Source: Sporothrix humicola (lineage: Eukaryota > Ascomycota > Sordariomycetes > Ophiostomatales > Ophiostomataceae). From it: a stretch of DNA of 64,000 nucleotides. The notes under the pieces are model-generated. The model did no database searches and was not told the DNA's origin. It worked only from the letters and a program-made list of their open reading frames with translations. How positions within the stretch are numbered: the first letter of the stretch is position 1; every line of letters begins with the position of its first letter. A program made the translations under genes and the position numbers. Where the stretch lies: NCBI GenBank assembly GCA_021396245.1, contig WNYE01000134.1, forward strand, positions 1 through 64,000, in the 5' to 3' direction. Below are positions 42,200 through 53,547 of this stretch, in pieces.

Positions 42200-43830
42200 G
42201 GAAGGAGCCGCCCAGCTGCCTGACTGCTGTTTTAATAAATATATCGTGAAATGCCATCGTCGACATTCTGTCCCTTTTGTCATCTTCTTTTTAACACTTT
42301 GTTGTCCGACTCGTGCGACACGCGCCGCAATACAGCCCACCCCCTTCGCCCACTCCCCAGGAATCCGTGCCTGGACAATGCTAGCCAATGCCACTCGATC
42401 ATCCCGTCACCGCGTGCTCGTGGCTGGTTCAGTCGGGCGGCTTTGCCCCTGTAAGTAATAGCGACCCCAATATCGAGTTCATGTCTTCTTTTCCTGGCCC
42501 TTCCTTTGCCCTGTCGTCTCTCGACTCTCGACCGCTCCTCATGCGACCATCCGTGCGCGCACAAACACCCTCCCCTCCTTCTCGCCCTCATCCTCGACCT
42601 CAACCCGCTATAGCAAAGCATCCCGTGTCTTATACCCCATACCGCACTATACGCCACAGTCAAGAGATCCACTGCTCACACTCGCCGCTTTTGGGCTCTG
42701 CATCTGGCCACTACATGTCCTCTTTTCCTCTCCTAGTCGATCTCGCTTGCCTCTTAAGTGCAGTTTCTATTGTATGCAGACTCACACGCGCCCAAACCAG
42801 CCGGCCATTTCCATTTGCAGCCGTATATGCCTCGCCAGAAGCCCCGTTTTGGACACAAGTGTGAAGCTGCAGGTGTGCCCCCCAATGACCCAACTGCACT
42901 GCGCACGGCATTGCGCGGCGCTGTTTTCTTAACTGTCGAGCGGTATTCCATTTTCTTTAAGTTGTTTTATTTCTATATTTTTTACAGTTATTTTTTCTTC
43001 ATCTTTCTTTTACATCCCACGCTCATAACTACAATTCTCTCATTCTGTTCCTTCGTGCTCCCTCAAACTCCCACAGCTCCCTCTGTTAACGCATTTATAC
43101 CCTCTTTCTCTTTATTCTTGACGACCCTACTTTACACCGACCTTACGACGCCAGCTATACGCACTATCGCCCTCACACTCGTTCCCCTCTCTACCCACCC
43201 CTAACTTCCCCAAAATAACCTTTCTACTAACCCAGTTCCACTCCTCCTTCTCCTGCACAACACCCACGTTTGCACATCTGCACGTCGTCTGCTCTGTTCG
43301 ACTTGGCCAGTCTCCACGAGCGGCATGGATGTCGAGTCTCTGCCGCCGGGTCACTTCCCTCATCATCTCCCACCCAGTTCCTCGCCGTCCTTTAATTGTC
43401 TTGTCTTAATTTCTCTTTTCACTTTTTTTTCTCGTCAGTCTTCATTAATATTCTTTTCTCCTGCTCGTCTTATTGCCGTCTTCTCACGGCCTTTACTCTC
43501 AGTGCTGCACCCCACCCCTTTTCCCCAGCTTTGCTCATCTCCCCATCCCCATCGACAGACACACTAGTCGAACGATATATAAAATCTCCATCTCCCCTCT
43601 CCCCATCATCTTTTTCGTTCCCGCCATTCCGGTCTTGATCAGCCATTGACGACAACTTCATTCTCTATTCGCATTCGTATTCTTTTCTGCTTTAACCACG
43701 CGCGTTTGCTTTCTTTATTCTCACCTTCTTCTTCCCTGCCTTTTGAGTCTGTTGTTGCACCTCCACACATCTTTTTCCACCCAGTCGTTTACCTGTACCG
43801 CGGCCTAGCATTCACATCGCACAATCCATC
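42200..43830 (+). promoter_or_regulatory. Long pyrimidine-rich leader of the zinc-cluster gene
   Basis: The plus strand is C/T-rich almost continuously for 1.6 kb up to the start at 43831, with tracts such as 42960-43110 and 43380-43760. This suggests a promoter and long 5' leader. Several ATGs occur (for example 43325) and would act as upstream ORFs if transcription starts before them. Long leaders with uORFs are common for fungal transcription-factor genes; this instance is inference. Confidence 0.45.
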
Positions 43831-45989
43831 ATGGCGCCAACAATCCCGGTGGCGACCCAGGCCGGCATGTTCCATACCTTCCAGGGCGTAACGCCGCGGA
43901 AGCAGTCCACGGACTCGCAAGATGGCACAAAGACGGCCGCGACAAACACCTCAAAGAGAGTCACGACGCCCCACGCGTGCGCTGAATGCAAACGCCGCAA
44001 AATGTAAGGCCAAATTCCACCAATGGAATTATCCACACCACTCCACAGGGCATTACCCACTAACACAACGATTCTCGCCGTAGCCGGTGTGATGGCAAGC
44101 AACCATGCGGTCAATGTCTGTCCAGCCGTGCACCCAAGCGGTGCTTTTATGACAAGCATCGCCAGCGAGTTATTCCTTCACGGAAAACTCTAGAGGCACT
44201 GTCCAAGTCGCTTGAGGAGTGCCGCTCGATCTTGAAACGTCTCTATCCCAACCATGAAGTCCAGTCGCTTCTGCCTTTGTCGCGCCAAGATCTGCTGGCC
44301 CTTCTGGACCGGTCGCCAGGCGATACGGGCCTGTCTGCTCTGCCATCGCCACCTCTCAACACGTCAACCCTGAGTGACGACCTTCAATCGCCTGTATGCT
44401 TGAAATCAGAGCATACGCTGTCCAGTCTCGAACAGATCCCGACCCGTGGCGCCGAGTGGGATGAAGAGCGCCGGGACCATGACCCTATTCCTGCCGAGGC
44501 CGACGACGTGAACGCCTTGTCACTGGCCGTCGACCGCCAGACATCTTACCTCGGCGCATCTTCCATCAAGGCCGCATTGATGGTCATGCTCAAGGTGCAA
44601 CCCGGCCTCCGCAACTCGCTTGCCTCAGCATCCATCCACAGCGCCGTCGAGATGTCGCACACCATTCCAGCCACTAAAACACAGTCAAATGCCCAAGTCC
44701 AGAAGCACGAGGCTGCAACAGGCGCAACAACCGCACGCAAAGAGCTGCAGCATGTGTCATGGTCATGGAAGGGCCAGACGCTCATTGATGCCTACTTTAA
44801 GCGCATCCACGCCTTTATCCCCATGCTCGACGAGACGGCCTTCCGCGCAGATTACCTCGAGGGCCAGCGCTCAGATGCTCCATGGCTTGCTTTGCTGAAC
44901 ATGGTTTTTGCTATGGGTAGCGTTGCTGGCACCAAGTCCGAGGACACCAACCATTTCACATACTACAACCGTGCTATGGAGTACCTCCCAATGGATGCCT
45001 TTGGCAGCAGCCATATCGAAACTGTCCAGGCCCTGGCTATTATCGGTGGTTACTACCTCCACTACATTAACCGGCCCAACATGGCCAACGCCGTGCTTGG
45101 TGCTGCCACCCGCATGGCCAGCGCCTTGGGTTTGCATCGTGAGAGCCTCGCCCACGGCGGTACGACCGATGTGGCAGCTGCCGAGACGCGCCGCCGCACA
45201 TGGTGGAGTCTATTCTGTCTTGATACTTGGGCCACAACCACGATGGGCCGGCCGTCTTTCGGCCGCTGGGGCCCCGCCATCAACATCCGGTCGCCCGAGT
45301 TTGGCATTGCTGCAGGCCGCGACACTACCCAGCATGCCGGCAGCCTCCCGCTGATTGAAAACATCAAGTTCTGCAAGATTGCCACATCGATCCAGGATTT
45401 GCTCGCCATCTCGCCACTGCTCCGCCCCGAAGACCGTTGTAACCTCGACGCCCAGCTTGTGAATTGGTACCAGGAGCTGCCCTGGCTCCTTCGTACCACC
45501 GACCCTTGCGCCGAGCCTCTGTACATTGCACGCTGCATCATGAAGTGGCGCTACCAGAACCTGCGCATGTTGCTGCACCGCCCTGTTCTTCTTGGCCTTG
45601 CATCAAGTGGCCAGACTCACGCTCCCGAATCTGAGATTGCAGCAGTTGAGGCGTGCCGTGAGCTAGCCAAGCAGACCATTGAGGATATCTCGCACGAGTG
45701 GTCACGCAACCAAATGTCTGGCTGGAACGCTGTCTGGTTCGTCTACCAGGCGGCCATGGTGCCTCTCGTATCCATCTTTTGGCAGTGGTCGAGCCCACGT
45801 GTGCCCGAGTGGCACAAGCAGATCGAGGCTGTTCTGGCCATGCTCGAGGCCATGGAAGAGTGGTCTCTTGCAGCCCGCCGCAGCCGCGAGGTTGTTTGGC
45901 GTATGTACGAGGCCTCGCGCCAGCCTGGACTTATGCAGCCACACCCCGCCACCGCACTCCTACACACCGACGCTGCCATCCACTCCCAA

Positions 45990-46020
<31 letters not shown>

Positions 46021-46376
46021 ACCCACTTCAGCAACATCTTGTCAACGAGCAGTCCCATAGTTTGATGCTCAGCAACGCCATCAATGTCGCCTCGGCCGCC
46101 ACCGTTGCAGGCAACGAGACAGAATTCCACATGTCCCCCATTGGATTCGAGCCCGACGTCGGTATGCTGAATATGCTGGACCAGCAAGGCATCTGGGATC
46201 TCGACGGCATGTTCTGGGGCGAGGATGTGGATGTGGATTTCGCAGCTGTGCAGGCTGGTGCCAGTGGCGCCCCAGCCGCCAACACCTTCCCACACAATGT
46301 TCACGACGGCATGATACCCATGGACCATGGGATAATGAACAATTACGCAAACGGTTCTTTCCCATTTGTTCAATAG
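43831..46376 (+). CDS. Zn2Cys6 transcription factor with fungal-specific regulatory domain
   Basis: Two exons, 43831-44003 and 44084-46376, encode 821 aa. The zinc cluster is canonical: Cys50-x2-Cys53-x6-Cys60-x5-Cys66-x2-Cys69-x8-Cys78. The 80 bp intron splits codon 58 inside the cluster. A basic linker (KHRQRVIPSRK) and a predicted helix (LEALSKSLEECRSILKRLY), probably for dimerisation, follow. The fungal-specific transcription-factor middle homology region spans about 285-520 (DAYFKRIHAFIPMLDETAFR, ALGLHRES, RRRTWWSLFCLDTW, GRPSFGRWG). A run of 11 Gln is near residues 693-703, and the acidic, Asn/Met-rich C-terminus could be an activation domain. It is a nuclear DNA-binding regulator; the target pathway cannot be assigned. 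The linker and following helix remind me of regulators of plant-polysaccharide use, but I am not sure enough to name one. Confidence 0.88.
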
Positions 46377-49300
46377 ACGTTCTTTTTACGACATACGATA
46401 CACTCGCTTCTTACGAATTTATACACCCTTACGATACACGCCTTTCGCCTTTACGACACTCGTTTTAATGACGCTCGTTATATTCACAACTGTCATCCGA
46501 TTTACAGATTCCATTTACAACTATTTACGTTTAAAGGAGTTCAGTTGAGGTTTTTATTATGATCTTTTTATTGTTCCTTGGCTTAATGTTTTGACTTTGA
46601 TTTTCTCTATGATGTCTTTCCGCGAGGGAGTATTGATCGTTACTGCCAAATGGTTTAAACAAAAAAGGCGGCTTCTGCTTCTGTTTAGTTCTTCTCATTT
46701 TATTTTATTTTTTCTTCTTCTCCGTCTCTTTCAACGAAGTACAGGATTTTCGAATTCATCTTTACTGTTCTATTCTATTTTTCGTCCCGCAAAGGACCAC
46801 GCGTCTTTTAAAATCTCTTGTTACGTTTCTGCGCAGAGCAATATTATTTTTAAGACAACCAAAAAGTCGAAATACCCGAAATGAGGATGTTGTTAGTTCT
46901 GCCTTTCTCTACACCATAATTGATGCATGATATTTGTCACTGCTGTTGTTAATGGATACAACTATCATAAGTCGTACTCAGCTAATGTAAGAAAAAATGT
47001 GCTCTAACAAGCCAAGATGCAGCCTCCTCCCGCGCAGATAGAAAATAAAGAGAAGAAAAAATGTTGAAAATAGAAGAAGAGAAAAGAAAAGAAGAAGAAG
47101 AAATTTCTTCTACATCGGATACCCCGTCTCTGCGCACCGGCATCACACATGAAGACGAAAAGAGAGTGCGCACGGCTTTTTGAAACGAAACAAACCAGAA
47201 AACCAGCCCAACCACTCGGCATTTGGGATGGTATTGATCACCGTCACAATACGACGTACGCCATCCTGAAAAGTAAAAATAAAATAAAACAAGTAAAAAG
47301 CGAATACGACGTATTTGACCGTGACAATGATTCAGTTCTGTGTTCCATTTCCGCTGCTATCGTCACATTTTCTTCCACTTTCTTTGACATTTCTTTCTGT
47401 CGTATTTTTCTTTTATTTTCTTTTCTCTTCTCTTAAATTTTGCCGTCTTCTTCTTCTCATTCATTTGGCCAGACGGCCCGGCTGCTGTCCCACCTCGAAT
47501 CCATATATCCCTCTACGTTTTTCGTCCCTTCATCCCCGCACTTTTCCCTCTCAAAATAAATATATCCCTCCCTCTCACATTTTGAGTTTAAAATTTTTCG
47601 GATGCGGGGAAAATGGAATGACACCCTGTCTCATATGGCTTCCTTCTTCCCTTCTGTTCTATGAATTGAGAGGGCACATATCTATTAATTATGGGCGGGA
47701 TTGAGGGCGGCTGGTCTTCCAGAACGATGCTGCAGGTCATGGCCCAATATCCCATATATGAGCCTCCCATGTGGCAGTCCAGATATCTTTTCTCCCTCTA
47801 CTCGAAAAAAGGTATTCCTACCATTTATGTTGAGACAGACAACACACAACACTTTGTAGTTTGTGATATTCCCCACTCACATCAACCTGTGCCCCCCGCT
47901 GGCCACCACCCACACTCTTTCCCCTAGCCGCCACGAGGGCGGAAGCCGTGTCTGATGTCCTGCTCTCTTTCATTGATTTTATGTGTCTCATTTTCGCTTT
48001 TAATCGGCAACTTTTTTATTGTTTTCCCGCGCTCATCTCAGTACAGAGAATGTAAATCTCGGGAACATGGGAGTCGCTTATGAATTACGGCCCCCTCTCC
48101 CGATGAAAAATAAATATTGACGATCGGGAATATCAATGATGTGTCTATTCTCTTTGGGTGTCTTTTCTTCACTAATATTTCTGGGTGAAAAAAAAACCCC
48201 CGAAGGAAGAAAATGGAGGAAAAAGAAAAAGACAAAATGGTGAAGGCCTTGTAGATGGTAGAAAAAGCACAGACACCCAGGTTTTGATGTCGTCAATGCC
48301 GCTCTCTGCACGGACACTCTTCACAGCTGGGCGAGACAAAAAAAAATACAATGCGGAAAATAAAATAGAAAAAATCTTTTGAGCGCGCTTCTCTGCCCCG
48401 TGGAAACGAAACAAAAAAGGGCCGTGTTGCACCCAGAAAATAAGGTTTTCTGGGGTAGAACGTGCGCACAGAACTAGCAGGGATCGCCTCTTTTTTTAAC
48501 GTCAGAGCATGTTCTACAGCATAAATCCCCAGCCTCCCTTGTCCGACCACTGACTTACACGACGATAGCTTTGTGGCTGGGGTTCTAACTGTCAAGAGGG
48601 AAAATAATCCTCACGCCGTGACCGGTCTCGATAAGATACCAACATTGATCTTTGTTTGGCTCAGATATACATGTGTAGTGGGAGCTGCATATGCAGCTTC
48701 CCCCTCACCCAACAACTAATCCGTGTTTCATATTCTCAAAGGCAGTTAAGGTTTTGTCATCACTACCTGCAGCTGAAAGATTCTTTGTAAGGGGAATATT
48801 TTGTCCAATAGCTTTGCCTATTACTTTAGAACCATTGTATTCTAATGCTTGTCCTCATTTTATCTGGTATTTTCTTTTTCCTTTCTTCTTCTTTTTTCAT
48901 AAATATTGTGAATAAGCTCATAAAAACTGTAAGCTAGAGGACCACAACTACAGCCAGTACTTTTGACTACACTTTATTATTATATCCCGAGTCAAGAGAA
49001 CAAATATCGGGCCAACGCATACAATATTACTCTAGCTCATATTTTTGTGATGATTTGTCGTTTTACGCTTTCTGCGGGCAAAAAGATATGAAACATGAAA
49101 CATTAGCAAGAAGGTAGCTTCGATAAGAATTTTCTGTGCTGCAGCCTGCAGCTTGCCCGCATCGGTCTCCCCTCTCTTAGTACATGTTATAATAGTCGCC
49201 TTGAATGAGGCGGTAAATGCATACGTGGATGCGGAGAAGCTTTCTCAAACAAGAGAACAAGCGTCGGTTCCGTGTATGTCAAAGGTCTGGTTGAGCGGGT

Positions 49301-49993
49301 ATGCACAGCAGAAGAAGCAAGAGGCTGCATTGTGACTTGTGCCTCCGCTTCTCGAACAATTCTTTTGTGTCAAGACACCAGGAATAGAGAGACAAGACAG
49401 AGTCGGTATTCCCTAGACGGTGTTCTCCGAGCTCTTTGATCAAAACATGAAACATTTTGTCTCAAAGACACACGGGCCATCATTCGTTGTGAGGCTCTGA
49501 CCCTGTCCAGATAACATCATGATCGGAATTGCCGATGCTGTGTGAATAGCGATTGTGAGAAGGAGGCATCTGTATTATCTTGTGCTAAATCTCATGAAAA
49601 ACAAAACGGTGGACGAGATGGGCCACCGTTTGACAGCCTCTTCTCTTGTCATTTTAGTCAAATGTTACTGTGGTGTCCTCACGTGGGCCGTTGTGTTACA
49701 TCACGAGGCTGAGGTGTTCTTGTTTTGACCCAGAGTGATAGACAGAAATCAAACAAAGCAAATATCAAATGTTTAAATAAAATAAATATTGCACTGTTAT
49801 TCATTTTATTTGAATGGGTGAAGAAAGAGGTTATTCTTCATCGTCTAGTTTCCCATCCACCGCAAACCTCAACCCAGTCTAAATATTTGATGATTATGCT
49901 TTAGACTCATGAATTTTGTGCTGTCTGTTTTCTTGAGGATGCCTTAATCCTTCGAATAAAGTCTTTTCTTTTTCATTTAATCTCGCCCCTCCT
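46377..49993. other. AT-rich intergenic region with possible relics
   Basis: 3.6 kb visibly richer in A and T than the housekeeping block. It contains a CT-rich tract (47340-47580) followed by a 78-codon ORF (47691-47927) with no recognisable domain, and a short frame at 48691-48915 with a faint resemblance to the hAT transposase C-terminus. A 16-bp palindrome AGCTGCATATGCAGCT is at 48683-48698, which is not beyond chance. No confident gene. Confidence 0.5.
48691..48915 (+). pseudogene. Possible degraded hAT transposase fragment
   Basis: A 74-codon frame includes SKAVKVLSSLPAAERFF, which loosely resembles the hAT dimerisation signature (small residues, Pro, ..ERlFS), then ITLEPLYSN, loosely like the following 'L.p.tLe.L' segment. 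The conserved FS is replaced by FF, nothing upstream looks like the rest of a transposase, and no terminal inverted repeats or 8-bp target duplication were seen. If real it is a short, dead relic. The call is speculative. Confidence 0.15.
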
Positions 49994-50305
49994 TTAGGCC
50001 ATGCCACAAAATTGCTGGTATGGTCCTGCAGTTGGGCGCACGTTGCAGTGTGGAACGCCGCCCATCTCGATAGTGCGGTGATCGCAGCAAGGCGTCGCTC
50101 CTTCACATTTGGCAATGCGCCGCCACTGGAGCTTCGTCGAGTTGGGAGTGTTGTACGCGCATTGTAGGACAGTCGTCCAGCCGAGTGTTGCGTCGCCACC
50201 ACAGTCCCATGCTCCAAAGGCATCGCAGGTCGTGTTTTCGTTGGCAGCAGACGCGAGAGAGTTTAGTGATGCCAGGGAGGCCAGGAAAGCAGCTTTGAGC
50301 TTCAT
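49994..50305 (-). CDS. Small secreted cysteine-rich protein
   Basis: Intronless, 103 aa. Residues 1-20 form a textbook signal peptide: Lys2/Lys4, a hydrophobic Ala/Leu core, and ASA-A as likely cleavage site. The mature chain of about 83 residues has eight cysteines (27, 35, 49, 67, 73, 74, 87, 100), enough for four disulfides, including a CC pair. It has two N-glycosylation sequons (Asn24 and Asn55). The spacing C..WDCGG..C..W..C..CC..HC..C recalls small fungal extracellular proteins of unknown function, sometimes called effector candidates when expressed in a host; nothing here shows such a role. It stands alone on the minus strand in an AT-rich gene-poor pocket, with a TATAAT-like stretch ~30 bp upstream of the ATG. 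No homologue can be named. Confidence 0.7.
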   Translation of the reverse strand: MKLKAAFLASLASLNSLASAANENTTCDAFGAWDCGGDATLGWTTVLQCAYNTPNSTKLQWRRIAKCEGATPCCDHRTIEMGGVPHCNVRPTAGPYQQFCGMA

Positions 50306-52779
50306 TGCGATTTTATGAGCTCTTAAAATTATATTCTTTGTGGGTTTGAATATCGGAGCACATATTTTTGGATGCTTTTGTCTCGATGAATGCGTCTTTC
50401 TTTAGATCTTTGGTCGTCGTTTTGACGGACGTGGCGGATCTCACCATATTTATATTCCACGTCTGCTTCAAACACCTTATATACTTTACCGTATTCAATT
50501 TCACTGCATAGACTAACATTGCGGCGATGTAGTTGTGTTGTTGAGGCACATATCTCATTCATATGTCTTTGACGATCACCAATTTGGAGCCGCAAAATTC
50601 TCCGCCTATGCAGGGTCTGCGATAGACAATAGCCGCCGGTTGGAGCCGAAAGGGGCAAACAGTTCGACAGATTGTTAAAAGGTTACGGGCAATGTAAATG
50701 AAAATGCTAACAGCGCATTTACGTCAACTTTCGAGCCGTTGAATCAGATAGGCGCCAGTCGTAAATGGTCCATTGACGCCTCAAGCAACAGCTTCTGTTT
50801 ACTTGACTGTGCCATTCCATTCTCATCCCAATCTCATCTATCTTCATTAAATCTCGTCGAGTTTCTATCCGTAACTCTTCTATTTTCGACACATGTTTCA
50901 ATTATGAGTTGGGTACCTCGGGTTATGAATTGCATATGCTTTTCGCAATTGTTGTTTACCTATCGCGTGTCACCCCATGAGTGGAACGATCCGATATGAG
51001 ATGACTTCCAATGCGACGCAGCCAATTGCAACCAACTTTATAGGCAGCATTCACGCTGGCGATGAATGAATGTTAATGGGTTTGGAGTCTCATTCTATTT
51101 TCAATGCAATTTTCTTTCAGTTCTTGTAGCATGCTCTATTTATTCTCCAGATATCACGAATTTTCTCATGATACCCCGGAATTCGGCTGCCTTATGCCGT
51201 AGGCCACACCACGTAAGTGTTTTTTTTTTGTGGCTACAGTACGGAGTACATATGATGATTCCTACTTGCAATCTGTAGATTAGTTTTGGTGTCCATGAGT
51301 ATAAACGCAAGAGTTGTTCTGAAAGGAGCAAACTCACCCACAGACAGCATGTACGAGGCATTAGGTCTTCCTACGCTGTGCCACCCACCAAGTTATGAAC
51401 TGAGTGCCGACAAAATGGCCGGTGGTTAACGGAGGTCGTGGACTCCGATGGCCGATTTGTAGTTCCTTGCTCTACTTTTCTTCTTCTTTTTCTCGTTCTC
51501 ACAACGACCAAACATCGAGCGAACGCCACTATGTGCGTAATCTTGCAACCCGATGCTCATCTCGCGCGGTACGAAGCAATGGGATTGCCGTTATATGAGG
51601 ACAAAACTTGTATTACCAGCTCTCGGCCTAGAAGTGTTCTTTTTTATTAGAAAAAGATGATCAACTTTCGCCGTCGCCATTTTATTCATCCGTCTCTACC
51701 TTGACTTGTCCCCATTTCCACCCCATTTCGTGAACAAATCTCCCAACAATGCATCCGAATAATAATCATAGATATTTTTGTGATATGCAGAGCATGTAAG
51801 ATTCAAGATACATGCACTTTCACAGCAGAAATTGGGCTTATTAGATCAATCATCGTCCAATTGTTCGCTCACTCCTTCCTGTCGTTCTCGTTTTCGTTTC
51901 CTTCCTTTCTCGCTTCGATTTCCTTCTTTGGCCCTGGCGCTACCGCTGAATGACACGCTAGCGTGGCGCTGAAGGGCTCCTGTTGCTTCTGTCAATGGCA
52001 AAGAGCGCCTTAAAACCCACTAATTCCCAAGCTCGATTGGCTCTACCGAGAGCTGTTGCGCCGCTCGCCTGACAAAAATGGGGCTCGCACTCGCTTAAAT
52101 GTTCCCATGCAAGAAGAGAAAAAGAAAAGAAGACGGAAATAAATTAAAGAAGCGCTCAAAACTAGACTACCACTTACACGCGACATCCACGCGATTGGGG
52201 AAGGAACGACTGATGCATTGGAAGATGCCTGTGCAAAACTACGTATGCAATTGGCACTCTGGCAGGCAAGATCGTTACGGTTTGCTCTTTCCTTCAAAGA
52301 CGCAGAAAGGGCTTTTCACTGCAACTTTGGTGGCAGCACCACGAAAGACAGGTGCTTCGTGCAGCACGCATATCAACTGCGCGCATCGTAAGATATCTCG
52401 AGACATGAAAAAGAGAACAAAGATCACGATACTCGCAAAGCAACATCGTCGGACTTGCCTACTTGCGGTCGCGTCTTCTCTGTCAAATATTAGGCATCAG
52501 TGTACCGAATTGAAGGGATTTGTCCATGTGAAAGAACTTCCCATTGAGGTAGGAACGACCAACACCAACACGTCAAATGCCATGATCACCTAAACCGTCC
52601 GAATCCCAGCGGAGAAGGTACAACGCGGCACATGCACAGCGCGTCCCTTCCCTTTTCAGATGCAAAGATGCCCACGCAGAACACCGCGGCTCTCTTTTTT
52701 TACACTCGTCGCTTCCGTAGTCAGTTCTGTAGGGTGGAAACGTGGGCCGGCAAGGCTCCACCCCAAATAGCTGCATTCT
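50306..52779. other. AT-rich intergenic region
   Basis: About 2.5 kb with no supportable gene. The first part is the promoter of the minus-strand secreted protein. A TACGGAGTA nonamer is at 51240-51248. A CT-rich patch (51860-51930) precedes a 164-codon basic frame at 52099-52593, which is within the noise range of chance ORFs here and has no recognisable domain. Confidence 0.5.
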
Positions 52780-53547
52780 CACCGCATTCGCTTCTCTTTT
52801 CCTTTCCTTCTCTGGTTGACAGACATCTTTTGCCCTATGTCCATCTCATCATGAGCCAGGGCCGCATGCATCGGTTTCTGGCACTTTTCTTGTCCCTGCC
52901 CTACCAGCCCTCCGGACAGATAACTGCCCGGCCGCGCCAAGCTGCAGCCTTCTTCACTTGACTTTATTTTGCATTCTCCTGTTCCGACTTCTTGTCCTTT
53001 CGTCATCTTGTTTCCCTGATCGACCTTTTTGCTTGTTATATTTATATCGCCGTCTCCAGATACTTTATACCTCGCACATCCTCTGTCCTATTTTTGTTGA
53101 TACCCTTTCCCATCTCTCCATCTCGTGCTACGCAATACAGCTACATCACTTCCCGTCCGGAGCAGCACAGCTCCAACCTATTTTGACTCTTTTGAGTCTC
53201 ACTGTCCTCTCCGCCTCGCGCGCACTCCGCACCTTGTATCCCGTACAATATTTCTTATACATTTTTATCTGCTCTAGTTCTTATTTCCCTCCCATTGTTG
53301 GCACCGGTATCTCTACAACGGCTGTCATTCGACGTTTATCTTGCATTGCCAACCACAGCAGCATTTGTGCCACCCCAGACAGCAACAGGAACGACCCATC
53401 CGAACGTGCCACGCTTGTCACCGCCAACCAACGGACGATAAAGCGAAGAACCGACAGCACGATTCGGTAACAGAAAAGGGAGCAAGATCTCGCTCTTCCT
53501 CGGGCCATTGGTCCTCTTTCTCTTCCTTTCACACATTTTCTGTGGCC
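52780..53547 (+). promoter_or_regulatory. Pyrimidine-rich promoter/leader of the MFS gene
   Basis: The plus strand is C/T-rich from about 52780 to 53300 and again at 53500-53540, immediately before the MFS start, as expected of a fungal promoter and leader. Confidence 0.4.

Noticed and set aside
48683..48698. 16-bp perfect palindrome AGCTGCATATGCAGCT
   Set aside because: About one such palindrome is expected by chance in 64 kb, and the flanking bases do not extend the arms.
52099..52593. 164-codon basic frame starting at an ATG after a CT-rich patch
   Set aside because: Length is within the chance range here, no domain or signal was recognised, and the N-terminus is just A-rich sequence read as Lys/Arg.
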